DNA of 64,000 nt from Dorea_D sp963559605 (lineage in GTDB: Bacteria; Bacillota; Clostridia; Lachnospirales; Lachnospiraceae), in assembly GCA_963559605.1 (NCBI GenBank), contig CAUWLL010000003.1:35035-99034 (forward strand), in the 5' to 3' direction. Position numbers and translations under genes: made by a program. The notes under the pieces were generated by a model, which did no database searches, had not been told where the DNA came from, and worked only from the letters and a program-made list of their open reading frames with translations. How positions within the stretch are numbered: position 1 is the stretch's first letter; each line of letters begins with the position of its first letter. Positions 43,911-52,931 of the stretch are shown here, piece by piece.

Positions 43911-43960
43911 TGGTTTCCCTCCTGTGAATTATCTCTTTTTCATGGAAATATATCGAAATC

Positions 43961-43983
43961 AGCCAGACTCCGGGGCTTTGGCT
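43961..43983 (-). promoter_or_regulatory. Possible L13 leader hairpin
   Basis: AGCCA and TGGCT enclose AAAGCCCCGGAGTC in the rplM leader. Firmicutes often have an L13-binding leader here; assignment is by position and a single hairpin only. Confidence 0.4.
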
Positions 43984-44015
43984 TCTTGCTGTTTCTCCTT
44001 ATGTCATACTACTTT

Positions 44016-44044
44016 ATTATATTATACCTCCTCTTACATGTCAA
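44016..44044 (-). promoter_or_regulatory. rplM promoter
   Basis: Perfect TTGACA (44044-44039) and TATAAT (44021-44016) at 17 bases. Confidence 0.88.
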
Positions 44045-44128
44045 CCGTTTTTCTCTAAATTTTCTATGATTTTGGCTGTTTTTTCCTTTCTTCCTGTGGT
44101 ATAATAATCGCACTTATCACAATAGAAG

Positions 44129-44151
44129 ATGGCGCTCCCAGATTGCGCCAT
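44129..44151 (+). promoter_or_regulatory. Leader hairpin before the MATE gene
   Basis: ATGGCGC (44129-44135) pairs with GCGCCAT (44145-44151) between an extended -10 (TGGTATAAT, ending near 44105) and the MATE ribosome site. Confidence 0.4.
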
Positions 44152-44181
44152 AAAAATGACGGATAACACCGGAGGATTACT

Positions 44182-45531
44182 ATGCAAAAGAATGTTGATT
44201 TATTAAACGGACCCGTGCTCTCTTCTCTGAGCCGTCTCGCATTGCCGATCATGGCAACATCTCTCATACAGATGGCTTACAATCTAACAGATATGATCTG
44301 GATCGGACGCATCGGAAGCAACGCTGTCGCCGCCGTAGGCGCTGCCGGTATGTATATGTGGCTTTCCAATGGTCTTGCTTCTTTATCAAAGATGGGCGGA
44401 CAGGTGAATGCCGGATATTCTCTTGGCAGCAACCGCCGCGAAGAAGCCGCAAAATACGTCTCCAACGCGTTTCAGCTTACATTACTTCTGGGACTTTTAT
44501 ATGGAACCATCTGCATTGTATTTGCGAACCCACTCATAGGATTTTTCAATCTTAACAGTCCGCAAGTCATCGCAGACGCACATATTTATTTACAGATCAC
44601 CTGTGGTTTTGTCGTCTTTTCTTTTCTGAACCAGACATTCACAGGAATTTTTACAGCAATCGGAAATAGTAAAGCGGCATTTTTGGCAACGACTGTGGGA
44701 TTGGTTATGAATATATTTCTTGACCCGGCTTTGATTTTCGGCATTGGTCCGTTTCCGCGCCTGAACGTAATGGGTGCCGCTATCGCCACAGTCATAGCCC
44801 AGGCGGTTGTTACGCTGATCTTCCTATATTTAGCCTTCCAAGACCCTGTACTTTTCCGAAATGTAAATATTTTTAAAAAGCCAAATACTGCATATCTTTC
44901 ATCGATCCTCCAGATAGGACTTCCGACCTGTATACAGAACATGTTGTTTACCGGAATCTCCATGATCATCGCAAGGATGGTAGCTTCTTATGGGGATGCA
45001 GCGGTTGCCGTTCAAAAGGTAGGTTCACAGATTGAATCTATCTCCTGGATGACCTCTGACGGATTCGCCGCAGCCGTTAATTCTTTCATTGCCCAAAATC
45101 GCGGAGCAGGCAATAAAGCCCGCATAAAAAAAGGATATACCTCTGCAATGGGCATTGTTTTGCTTTGGGGTGTCATTTGTACTTTGCTGTTAATGCTCTG
45201 CCCTGCCCCTATCTTTCGTATCTTCATTACAGAAGCGGCAATCCTCCCTCTGGGAATTGATTACCTGGTCATCCTCGGCGTTTCACAACTTCCTATGAGT
45301 GTTGAGATCACCACTGCCGGAGCGTTCGCCGGATATGGCAAAACCATTCCGCCGTCTATTGTCAGTATCATATTTACCGCAATCCGCATTCCGTTAGCGC
45401 TTGCGTTGATTCGAACTCCGCTGGGATTAAACGGAATTTGGTGGAGCATCACAATATCCAGCATTTTAAAAGGCATCCTTTTATTTATATGGTTTGTTTT
45501 CATACTCAAAAAAGATATGCGCAAGGAATAA
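44182..45531 (+). CDS. MATE family efflux transporter
   Basis: A 449-residue multidrug/toxin extrusion pump with twelve membrane segments, opening DLLNGPVLSSLSRLALPIMATSLIQMAYNLTDMIWIGRIG (split over residues 5-44) and the repeat-2 GLPTCIQNMLFTGISMIIARM. It exchanges cations for drugs or metabolites. GGAGG lies six bases before the ATG. Monocistronic with a strong terminator. The substrate is unknown. Confidence 0.92.
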   Translation: MQKNVDLLNGPVLSSLSRLALPIMATSLIQMAYNLTDMIWIGRIGSNAVAAVGAAGMYMWLSNGLASLSKMGGQVNAGYSLGSNRREEAAKYVSNAFQLTLLLGLLYGTICIVFANPLIGFFNLNSPQVIADAHIYLQITCGFVVFSFLNQTFTGIFTAIGNSKAAFLATTVGLVMNIFLDPALIFGIGPFPRLNVMGAAIATVIAQAVVTLIFLYLAFQDPVLFRNVNIFKKPNTAYLSSILQIGLPTCIQNMLFTGISMIIARMVASYGDAAVAVQKVGSQIESISWMTSDGFAAAVNSFIAQNRGAGNKARIKKGYTSAMGIVLLWGVICTLLLMLCPAPIFRIFITEAAILPLGIDYLVILGVSQLPMSVEITTAGAFAGYGKTIPPSIVSIIFTAIRIPLALALIRTPLGLNGIWWSITISSILKGILLFIWFVFILKKDMRKE

Positions 45532-45549
45532 TTCCGCGCATATCTTTTT
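45509..45549. terminator. Bidirectional terminator after the MATE gene
   Basis: Perfect 14-bp arms AAAAAGATATGCGC (45509-45522) and GCGCATATCTTTTT (45536-45549), with GGAAT/ATTCC inside. It ends both the MATE and the convergent lipoprotein genes. Confidence 0.92.
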
Positions 45550-45568
45550 ATGATATAAGCATAATATT

Positions 45569-46027
45569 TTATTTCTCCACTGTCCATCCAGCAGTTTCCA
45601 AGGATTTCTTCGTTTCTTTCAATGATAATTGCGTCACATTGTCTCCTGTTACCGGAAGAAGTCCTTTATCGATAACTGCTTTTAATGTATCTTTATCTCC
45701 CACATTCATATCAATCTTTTCGATAATCTCTGCATCATCCTGTTTAATTTCATAAGAAACGCCGTCAATATCTTCATAAACCTCTGCCGCTTTGTCGATT
45801 GTCTCCTGAAGCATCTCTACATCTTCTTTGGAAAATCCTTCAATATCAATCTCAGAAGTCTGGTGAAGCGTGGTGATTTTATCCCCTTTGGCATCAAAAA
45901 CCATCTTAATCTCGACTCCGTTCTGTTCAATTTTACATTCGCCTGCATTTTTCACTTCTTTTTCGCCGCATGCCACAAGACCTATTACCATGACACATGC
46001 CGCAATTATACTGATTACTCTTTTCAT
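45569..46027 (-). CDS. DUF1307/YehR-like lipoprotein
   Basis: About 152 residues. A signal peptide ends at the lipobox GLVAC, so it is anchored outside the membrane. The mature part (ECKIEQNGVEIKMVFDAKGDKI, later VSYEIKQDDAEIIEKIDMN) follows the YehR/DUF1307 pattern; function unknown. The ORF is open to 46114 but ATG 46027 has GGAGG and begins the signal peptide. Promoter TTGTCA-N17-TATAAT at 46076-46104. Confidence 0.8.
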   Translation of the reverse strand: MKRVISIIAACVMVIGLVACGEKEVKNAGECKIEQNGVEIKMVFDAKGDKITTLHQTSEIDIEGFSKEDVEMLQETIDKAAEVYEDIDGVSYEIKQDDAEIIEKIDMNVGDKDTLKAVIDKGLLPVTGDNVTQLSLKETKKSLETAGWTVEK

Positions 46028-46075
46028 TACCTTTTCCTCCTCATGCCTTTCCTTGGCAATATAATATTTGTTCCT

Positions 46076-46104
46076 ATTATACTTTATTTTCCTCCTTCTG
46101 ACAA
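46076..46104 (-). promoter_or_regulatory. Promoter of the lipoprotein gene
   Basis: TTGTCA (46104-46099), 17-base spacer, TATAAT (46081-46076). Confidence 0.75.
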
Positions 46105-46238
46105 CGAAAATCACACAGAACTACTAAAAAGATGTCGAACAAACAATCTGGAACTCTTGTCTGATTTTTGTTATAATAAATCATACTTGTCTAGTCATGA
46201 CAGATCAGAAAAAGAACAAAGAAAAGCGAGGTTTTATT

Positions 46239-47549
46239 ATGTGGGCTTATAACGGCGTATTTTATCAAATATATCCCATCGGTTTCTGCGGTGCACCGCT
46301 TCATAATGACGGCGTGTGTGTTTCCCGCATCCGCAAACTCATCGACTGGTCAGAGTATCTCGGAGAGCTCGGCGTTACATCTATTCTTCTGAATCCGATT
46401 TTTGAATCAGACAATCACGGCTACGATACGAGAGACTTTAAAACCATCGACTGTCGCCTTGGTACAAACGAAGATTTCACAGATGTATGTAAATCCCTCC
46501 ATGAAAACGGTGTGAAAATTGTCCTGGATGGTGTATTCAACCATGTAGGACGAGGCTTCTGGGCATTCCAGGATGTTTTGGAAAAACGGTGGGACTCTCC
46601 CTACAAAGACTGGTTTCACATTAGTTTTGACGGAAACTCCTGCTATAACGACGGTTTCTGGTATGAGGGTTGGGAGGGGCACTTTGAATTAGTAAAATTA
46701 AATCTTCAAAACCCTGCTGTGGTAGAATATTTATTAGACTGTGTGAAATTCTGGATAGAAACTTTTGACATCGACGGTCTGCGTCTGGATGTGGCATACA
46801 GTCTGGATCACAATTTCATGAGACGTCTGCGCTCTTATACTCGGGAACTAAAGTCTGATTTTGCATTGATCGGCGAAGTATTATTCGGAGACTACAATAT
46901 CATTGTCAATGACGAAATGCTTCACAGCTGTACCAACTATGAATGCTATAAAGGACTCTACTCAAGCTTCAACAGTATGAATATGTTTGAAATCGCTCAC
47001 TCGCTCCACCGCCAGTTCGGAGCAGATCCTTGGTGTATTTACCGAGGTAAGCATTTGATGACATTTGCAGATAATCATGACGTTACCCGTCTTGCAAGCA
47101 TTCTTACAAATAAAGCGCATATCCCTCTTGCTTACGGAATGCTTTTTGGAATGCCCGGTGTTCCTTGTCTCTATTACGGAAGCGAGTGGGCTGAACCCGG
47201 CGAGAAGGCGCCGGACAACGATTATGCACTGCGGCCATGTTTTGAAGAGCCAAAGCCAAATGAACTGACGGACTTTATCAAAAAACTGATCCACCTTAGA
47301 AAAAACAGTGACGCACTGTGTAACGGCGCTTATAAAAACATCGTGATCCAAAATCATCAGCTGGTATTTGAACGACACTCCCCTACGGAGCGTATAATTG
47401 TGGCGATAAACGCAGCAGACTATCCTTATACTGCCTGTCACCATGAACTAAGCGGAGAAGGAACAGAACTTATTACCGGACAAAGCACGAAAGCAGACGG
47501 ACAGATGATTTTGCCTCCTTACAGCGTACAATATATGAAAATGAACTAA
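46239..47549 (+). CDS. GH13 alpha-amylase family glycosidase
   Basis: A 436-residue cytosolic GH13 enzyme. Barrel motifs in order: GVTSILLNPIFES, DGVFNHVG (region I), DGLRLDVAY (region II, catalytic Asp), LIGEVLFGDYN (region III, catalytic Glu) and TFADNHDVTRL (region IV, second Asp). No N-terminal starch-binding or signal domain, so it likely cleaves imported maltodextrins; exact specificity is unclear. ATG 46239 follows GAGG by seven bases; the longer ATG at 46197 lacks a ribosome site. An extended -10 (TGTTATAAT) is upstream. Confidence 0.9.
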   Translation: MWAYNGVFYQIYPIGFCGAPLHNDGVCVSRIRKLIDWSEYLGELGVTSILLNPIFESDNHGYDTRDFKTIDCRLGTNEDFTDVCKSLHENGVKIVLDGVFNHVGRGFWAFQDVLEKRWDSPYKDWFHISFDGNSCYNDGFWYEGWEGHFELVKLNLQNPAVVEYLLDCVKFWIETFDIDGLRLDVAYSLDHNFMRRLRSYTRELKSDFALIGEVLFGDYNIIVNDEMLHSCTNYECYKGLYSSFNSMNMFEIAHSLHRQFGADPWCIYRGKHLMTFADNHDVTRLASILTNKAHIPLAYGMLFGMPGVPCLYYGSEWAEPGEKAPDNDYALRPCFEEPKPNELTDFIKKLIHLRKNSDALCNGAYKNIVIQNHQLVFERHSPTERIIVAINAADYPYTACHHELSGEGTELITGQSTKADGQMILPPYSVQYMKMN

Positions 47550-47567
47550 CTTTATGTAAAATATGTA

Positions 47568-47613
47568 AAATAAGAGACTGTGCTTTTCGTATAAAAATGC
47601 CAGTCTCTTATTT
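47568..47613. terminator. Bidirectional terminator between GH13 and M15 genes
   Basis: Perfect 13-bp arms AAATAAGAGACTG (47568-47580) and CAGTCTCTTATTT (47601-47613). Confidence 0.85.
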
Positions 47614-47636
47614 ATATAAAATATATGCTTCTGTTT

Positions 47637-48470
47637 TTATTTCTTCTCAAAATGTTGGTAATCTTTGGAGTTTACCCAGTCACCGCCCCATGTAAAACCA
47701 TATTTTTTAAATATTTTATAAGCGGTGTCTTTGTGGGTGATCATATGCTCTTTCCCGGAATTTCGGTTCAGATATTTCTCCATATCCTTATAATATTTCC
47801 CAAAAGTACCGTCACTTTTATAAGTCACATATGGATTCTGCAACGGATTTAAATCAATTGCCCGCCCTTTCGCGTGGTTGGACAAATGCGTTGACCCGGG
47901 CACCACACGATAATTAAACGCCGACGTGTTATTGTTCTCGATAGACTTCGTATCCGAATCCACACCATTGCCCACCCAGAACTTATCCATCAGATACATA
48001 GAATAAATCTCGTATTCCTCCGCAAACAGTTCTTGAAAAATCTGAAGACAATCCTCTGCGATCACTTTATTTACAATAAGCTCTCCTACCTGAATCTGAT
48101 GGTCATAATTATAGTGAAGCACCTTCAAATACCGCAGCTCCTCAAGACCGATATTGTCGTTTTCCGTATAAGATTTTCCATTGATCGTTTTGAAAACAAC
48201 ATCACTGATCTTATGCGCGGTGAAATAGCGCTTTGGATTCTCCTCGTCAATATGCTTCGGCTCGATAATCTCTCCCGGTTCGACGTGGATCACATCTTCC
48301 AGAATATACGTTGCCTGCTTTATCGGCATTTCCTTTTTTTCTGTCTGTACCACAGCCTCTTTTGATCTTTCCTGCTGTCTCTGTCCGTACAAATACACAC
48401 CTGCCGCCGATACAAGGGCTGCACAGACGATCACTGCGATTACAGATTTTAATTTCTTCAAACCTCTCAC
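47637..48470 (-). CDS. M15 family D,D-carboxypeptidase/peptidoglycan endopeptidase
   Basis: A 277-residue membrane-anchored peptidase. One N-terminal hydrophobic segment (about 8-28) is followed by an unassigned stretch and a C-terminal M15_4-type domain. Zinc ligands and catalytic residues are in THLSNHAKGRAIDLNP (His, Asp) and DYQHFE (His). It trims cell-wall peptides. The GTG start directly follows the stop of the zinc-ribbon gene, so translation is coupled; a TTG at 48461 is an alternative. Confidence 0.83.
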   Translation of the reverse strand: MRGLKKLKSVIAVIVCAALVSAAGVYLYGQRQQERSKEAVVQTEKKEMPIKQATYILEDVIHVEPGEIIEPKHIDEENPKRYFTAHKISDVVFKTINGKSYTENDNIGLEELRYLKVLHYNYDHQIQVGELIVNKVIAEDCLQIFQELFAEEYEIYSMYLMDKFWVGNGVDSDTKSIENNNTSAFNYRVVPGSTHLSNHAKGRAIDLNPLQNPYVTYKSDGTFGKYYKDMEKYLNRNSGKEHMITHKDTAYKIFKKYGFTWGGDWVNSKDYQHFEKK

Positions 48471-49373
48471 CTACTGTGCCATTCCATACATTTCTATTCC
48501 GGCAACGCAAGTATCATTCCACTTTGAAGACGTACCCCGGTAAACATCCTTTACTACAATCTGGATCCGGGATGTGGGGCATTCTTCTGAAAACTCAACC
48601 CAATATTCTTCTCTGGAATTTGGAAATGTCACTGTAGACACCGAAGAATCGGTAATGATTTCCAATGTCTTCGGGCGATTGTTCTGCCGATAATAATCCT
48701 CTGTTCTCCAGTTTCCAAGTTTGAAAGATATATATTTCACCTTGTATTCACGGTCAAAGTCAAAGGTCAGGCTCTCCCCGGTTCCCGTTCCGTCTACGCC
48801 TTCCTGCCAGGATGTCTCATCACGTCCGTCCAGCACCATATCTGCACTGTTATCATGCCCTTCTTGGGCAATTACAGAAGAGGCAGAAGCGTCCAGAACA
48901 CCGAGCTTTGTATAAGGACCTGTACTTGCCGGAACTGCTGCCAGACTTGCGGTGATCACCACCGGTTCCTCTTCCGGCGCTTCCCCCTCCTCATATTCAT
49001 CTACAGGTTCTTCTGCATCCTTATTCTCGTCATTTTCGTCCTTATCCTCATTTGTCTCAAATCTGTCCTCACTTTCTTCTACCTTCTCGGAAACCTCTTC
49101 TTTTTTGTCCGCATTCCTTCCCGACACAAAAGCATACGCGCCGATTCCGATAAGAAGCCCTGCCAGCAAAATAACAATGAGAAAAACCATAGGTCTTTTA
49201 AAGCCCTTGGACGAATTATCATCTTCATACTCCGGCGGAAATTCCTCCCTGTATTGCAAATCATCGTTTTGTGTATATTCCGGTGTTGTTAAATCATCCT
49301 GCACCTTCGTTCCACATTCCGGGCAAAAAGCTCCGCCATCCTCTAATTTTGTACCACAATTTGGACACCACAT
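48471..49373 (-). CDS. Zinc-ribbon membrane protein with NADase-type glycan-binding domain
   Basis: A 300-residue protein. Residues 1-30 form a zinc ribbon (CPNCGTKLEDGGAFCPECG). A membrane segment (about 67-86) is followed by an acidic linker (SEKVEESEDRFETNEDKDEN) and a C-terminal discoidin-like domain (WQEGVDGTGTGESLTFDFD, later RIQIVVKDVYRG) that I recall as the NADase-type glycan-binding domain. The domain likely binds wall or host glycans outside the cell. Coupled to the M15 peptidase gene. Confidence 0.8.
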   Translation of the reverse strand: MWCPNCGTKLEDGGAFCPECGTKVQDDLTTPEYTQNDDLQYREEFPPEYEDDNSSKGFKRPMVFLIVILLAGLLIGIGAYAFVSGRNADKKEEVSEKVEESEDRFETNEDKDENDENKDAEEPVDEYEEGEAPEEEPVVITASLAAVPASTGPYTKLGVLDASASSVIAQEGHDNSADMVLDGRDETSWQEGVDGTGTGESLTFDFDREYKVKYISFKLGNWRTEDYYRQNNRPKTLEIITDSSVSTVTFPNSREEYWVEFSEECPTSRIQIVVKDVYRGTSSKWNDTCVAGIEMYGMAQ

Positions 49374-49408
49374 AACCTGACCTCCTTTTCTTTGTGTATA
49401 CTTTCTCT

Positions 49409-50632
49409 TTATTTCACTACAACTTTACGGAAATTCTTCTTTCCTTTTTTCACTACAACGCCGTCTCCACCGAGAATTTCAGCTGTAAACGTCGCGTAAA
49501 TGTCTGTCACTTTCTCGCCGTCAACAGCTACTCCTCCCTGCTGTACAGCGCGGCGCGCCTCAGATTTAGACGGAACAAGTTCTGCTTTTACAAGCATCGT
49601 TAAAATATCAATAGCGCCGTCTATCAAATCCTCTTCTGTTAATTCTGTGGTAGGCATATTTGCCGCCGCACCTTGGCTAAATAGTGCCCTTGCAGCTTCC
49701 TGTGCTTTCTGTGCCTCTTCCTCACTGTGTACCAATTTGGTCAGCTCATAAGCCAGAATCTCTTTTGCTGTATTAAGCTGTGCCCCCTCCCAAGAATCCA
49801 TTTTGTCGATTTCCTCCAAAGGAAGGAAGGTCAACATACGAATACATTTCAGTACATCTGCATCTGCCACATTTCTCCAGTACTGATAGAACTCAAACGG
49901 AGAAGTCTTACATGGATCAAGCCAAACTGCTCCGCTCTGTGTTTTTCCCATTTTCTTGCCTTCTGAGTTAAGAAGGAGCGTGATCGTCATAGCGCTTGCA
50001 TTCTTTCCGAGCTTACGACGGATAAGCTCCGTACCTGCAAGCATGTTACTCCACTGATCATCCCCTCCAAACTGAAGGTTACAGCCGTATTTTTGGAACA
50101 ATGCATAAAAATCATATGCCTGCATGATCATATAGTTAAACTCAAGGAAACTGAGTCCTTTCTCCATTCTCTGCTTGTAGCATTCAGCTGTCAGCATACG
50201 ATTTACAGAAAAATGAGGTCCGATCTCCCTCAACATCTCCACATAGTTAAGTCCTAACAGCCAGTCTGCGTTATTTACCATCAATGCTTTATCATCTGAG
50301 AAATCGATAAATTTACTCATCTGTTTTTTAAAGCAGTCACAGTTATGACAGATCGTCTCCGGCGTCATCATGGAACGCATATCTGTTCTTCCCGACGGAT
50401 CACCGATATACCCGGTACCGCCTCCGATCAGCGCGATCGGTTTATTTCCTGCATCCTGCAATCGTTTCATCAAACAAAGCGCCATAAAATGTCCTACGTG
50501 AAGGCTATCCGCCGTCGGATCAAAGCCGATATAAAATGTTGCCTTTCCCGCATTTACTAACTCTCTGATCTCTTCCTCGTCTGTCACCTGAGCGATCAAA
50601 CCTCTTGCCTGTAATTCTTCATAAATTCCCAT
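49409..50632 (-). CDS. tyrS: Tyrosine-tRNA ligase
   Basis: A 407-residue class I synthetase. The HIGH motif reads HVGH in GFDPTADSLHVGHFMAL and the KMSKS motif reads KMGKT. A C-terminal S4 RNA-binding domain (about 340-407, PSKSEARRAVQQGGVAVDGEKV) completes it. It charges tRNA-Tyr under a Tyr T-box leader. AAGGAG precedes the ATG. Confidence 0.97.
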   Translation of the reverse strand: MGIYEELQARGLIAQVTDEEEIRELVNAGKATFYIGFDPTADSLHVGHFMALCLMKRLQDAGNKPIALIGGGTGYIGDPSGRTDMRSMMTPETICHNCDCFKKQMSKFIDFSDDKALMVNNADWLLGLNYVEMLREIGPHFSVNRMLTAECYKQRMEKGLSFLEFNYMIMQAYDFYALFQKYGCNLQFGGDDQWSNMLAGTELIRRKLGKNASAMTITLLLNSEGKKMGKTQSGAVWLDPCKTSPFEFYQYWRNVADADVLKCIRMLTFLPLEEIDKMDSWEGAQLNTAKEILAYELTKLVHSEEEAQKAQEAARALFSQGAAANMPTTELTEEDLIDGAIDILTMLVKAELVPSKSEARRAVQQGGVAVDGEKVTDIYATFTAEILGGDGVVVKKGKKNFRKVVVK

Positions 50633-50674
50633 ATCTTATCTCCTTTTCCTTTATATTTCCCATTGGAAGAACAA

Positions 50675-50762
50675 AGAATGTGCCTTAGCACATTCTCGCG
50701 CCGAGCGCGGCCGCTTGCGACATGTCACATCTTCGCGCGAGTGCGCATCCTGCGCGGAGCGA
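50675..50762. repeat. GC-rich palindromic element between the tyrS T-box and tyrS
   Basis: A perfect 9-bp hairpin (AGAATGTGC-CTTA-GCACATTCT, 50675-50696) is followed by ~65 bases rich in CGCG/GCGC words, including GCGCA-TCC-TGCGC. Composition differs sharply from the AT-rich surroundings. It looks like an inserted extragenic palindromic repeat. Confidence 0.6.
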
Positions 50763-50803
50763 TTTTATATAATAGGAACACTACAGAGTAATTTTCTATT
50801 ACA

Positions 50804-51110
50804 TAAAAAACGCCCTTATCTCAAAAGATAAGGGCGAAATCTACCGCGGTACCACCTTAATTCACCGATTCTATACAGTGCTTTTATTCTCTGCACCTCT
50901 CATATCATCAGTCTCATTCCGACTGCATATCGCAATCTGTGCACGATAACGTGTGCCTCACGTCACAGCCTACTGACTTTTACAGCGTTCGGTGTGAAGC
51001 TCCGAGATGTATTCGTCATTTTCTCTTTCATGCGCCTCTCATCATCCGGCAGCTTTCTGTATGGGTGTAAAAATGATTACTTCTTCTCTTCTAAGCCTTT
51101 TATATATCTG
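50804..51110 (-). promoter_or_regulatory. T-box riboswitch (Tyr) controlling tyrS
   Basis: T-box core AAGGTGGTACCGCGGTAG (about 50859-50842) and terminator CGCCCTTATCT/AGATAAGGGCG (50811-50836) with T-run. The stem I specifier is TAC (GAATACATC, then 11 bases to AGCT), matching tyrosine. Confidence 0.92.
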
Positions 51111-51116
51111 TCTATT

Positions 51117-51145
51117 AGACTAACTGATTTAAACGTCTTTGTCAA
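51117..51145 (-). promoter_or_regulatory. Promoter of the tyrS leader
   Basis: TTGACA (51145-51140), 17-base spacer, TAGTCT (51122-51117). Confidence 0.72.
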
Positions 51146-51177
51146 GAGCGCAATATTTTCCCTCTAAGAAGTTCCCT

Positions 51178-51879
51178 CTAAGAAGTATAATAAGGACAAT
51201 GCTTCTTCAAACACTGACGGTTCTCCGGCGAATAACTGCACTGTATCTTCTGTGGAAGCTCCATCTCTACATCCAGCTCTTCTCTTACAAACTTTACAGC
51301 TTCTTTTACCGCCGTAAAGGAATTGCGCTTACAACACCTTGGTCCTCCGAGTTCTGCAATGGCAGAAAGAGCCCTTGCCGTCATCGTATTGGACATTTTC
51401 CACGACCGCCCTGTAAGCGGCGTTGCTCCGGTAATGACACTCATAAAGATTCCCGTACTGACCGCCGCGCCACAAGCTCCCCACAATCCACAGGAGCCTC
51501 CGGGGTATTCGCTTCCTCTTGCCCGAATTTCAGACAGCGCATTTTCCAAATCCACCTGCCCCCTGGCATTGTGATATGCCGTCGCCAGAACTGCCGCTAC
51601 CATCACATGGTGCTCCGGCCCGTGCATATAGATATACGGATCCTCCATCAATTCCTGTAACAGAGCAATCGGATTTTTAGACGTACTTTTACGACAGCCT
51701 TCCATAATTACTTCAATACCCTTCTTTGCATGACATTCATCACATACAAAATGCCCTTCCTCACAACTTGCATGACTTTCAAACTCTTTGTGGCACATGA
51801 TACACTCCATCTTTTGGGCTTTCTCAAAATATACGATTGGCTTGCCACATACCAGACACGCGCCTTCTCCTCTTGTCAT
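51178..51879 (-). CDS. DUF5714 domain protein, cysteine-rich
   Basis: A 233-residue protein recognised as DUF5714. It begins with three CxxC-type pairs (CLVCGK, CIMCHKEF, CDECH) that form zinc- or iron-binding knuckles. The central part has GGSCGLWGACGAAVSTGIFMSV and GGPRCCKRNS, and the end CSYSPENRQCLKKHCPYY adds more cysteines, 15 or so in total. Function unknown. It follows two COG0523 GTPase genes, which suggests metal delivery or metal-cluster chemistry. AGAGG precedes the ATG. Confidence 0.82.
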   Translation of the reverse strand: MTRGEGACLVCGKPIVYFEKAQKMECIMCHKEFESHASCEEGHFVCDECHAKKGIEVIMEGCRKSTSKNPIALLQELMEDPYIYMHGPEHHVMVAAVLATAYHNARGQVDLENALSEIRARGSEYPGGSCGLWGACGAAVSTGIFMSVITGATPLTGRSWKMSNTMTARALSAIAELGGPRCCKRNSFTAVKEAVKFVREELDVEMELPQKIQCSYSPENRQCLKKHCPYYTS

Positions 51880-51930
51880 TGTATTTTACCTCTCTTATTG
51901 AATTCTCTTTTAAACATAATCGACACGTAC

Positions 51931-52872
51931 CTATCCCAGATACACAATTTCTTCTTTCGGCTTCTCTGCTCTCTCCATATGAGACAGATACAGCACCGGC
52001 TGTCTGCTGTCTTCGTACGCCACAGATTCGAATGCAAATCTCGCCCGGATCTTTACCCATTCTTTATTCCGAAATCCCGTCGGATTCTCCATTTTACACG
52101 GATACCCGTAGTAACGCATATCGTCCGCACAACAAGTCATAAATTTACGCACCGGAACAAACATATTTTCTCCCATCCCTTTTGGACGAAATGCCTGTGC
52201 TTTGAACTCAATTTCTTTTCCCATATATAATTCCGGATGATCATAAGCGTCCACATAGAAAATTCCAAAATCTTCATCTGCAAGAACGATCCTGTCTCCG
52301 CTTGTATCATAAGGCAGATCTTCCTTGGACGGTTGGATGATCTCCCCGTCCAAGTCCTCAAATATTAACTGTGCCATAGGATTCTGCACCTTCAACGCCC
52401 TGCGGAACCCTGCGCGTTCCATTTTCCGGTCACAGCGATTGACCACGATCAGTTCCGATTCTGTAAGCTGTTCCATCAGCACATTTCTCATATTTTTCAA
52501 ATACATATCCAAGGTCATACCATTTACCGTAGAATATACGCCTTGCAATTCCCAGCTTCTAGGATAGCGTATCATCAGCAAATCTTCCAATTTCCACATA
52601 CCGTTATATTCAATAACAACCTGTGCCGGATGATAATTCTTCTCACAGCTTTTGAAAAACGCACTGTCTAACTGCTCAAATTCCTCTACTTTCAGCAGTA
52701 CCATGTCATTTTCATCCAAATATTCCCGAGAAAATTCCACCTCGCCTTCCTCACACAAGATCAAAAGTGTAAGTCCCGGCTCTATCCAGTCCTGCTTCAT
52801 CAGCGTTTCTTTCACCAGCGTGGATTTTCCACTGTCCAGGAATCCCGTACATATAAATACCGGAGTTTTCAT
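51931..52872 (-). CDS. COG0523-like GTPase fused to a TIGR03943/DUF1980-like C-terminal domain
   Basis: A 313-residue protein. The N-terminal half is a G3E GTPase: P-loop GFLDSGKST (about 10-18) and VNRCD as the NKxD variant, but the metal-binding CxCC of COG0523 is absent at the usual place. The C-terminal ~110 residues (ADEDFGIFYVDAYDH, then VPVRKFMTCCADDMRYYGYPC) resemble the OB-like domain of the TIGR03943/DUF1980 permease-associated subunit. A metallochaperone role is inferred. Same orientation as the DUF5714 and CxCC-type GTPase genes. Confidence 0.75.
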   Translation of the reverse strand: MKTPVFICTGFLDSGKSTLVKETLMKQDWIEPGLTLLILCEEGEVEFSREYLDENDMVLLKVEEFEQLDSAFFKSCEKNYHPAQVVIEYNGMWKLEDLLMIRYPRSWELQGVYSTVNGMTLDMYLKNMRNVLMEQLTESELIVVNRCDRKMERAGFRRALKVQNPMAQLIFEDLDGEIIQPSKEDLPYDTSGDRIVLADEDFGIFYVDAYDHPELYMGKEIEFKAQAFRPKGMGENMFVPVRKFMTCCADDMRYYGYPCKMENPTGFRNKEWVKIRARFAFESVAYEDSRQPVLYLSHMERAEKPKEEIVYLG

Positions 52873-52931
52873 GCCATTAACCTCTCTTTTTTCTGACTAT
52901 TTTGGGCGCTTTCCCACTTCTGCTGCCGGGT

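Noticed and set aside
50642..51177. tRNA gene near tyrS
   Set aside because: The GGTACC core and terminator are those of a T-box leader; no cloverleaf or acceptor CCA context is present.
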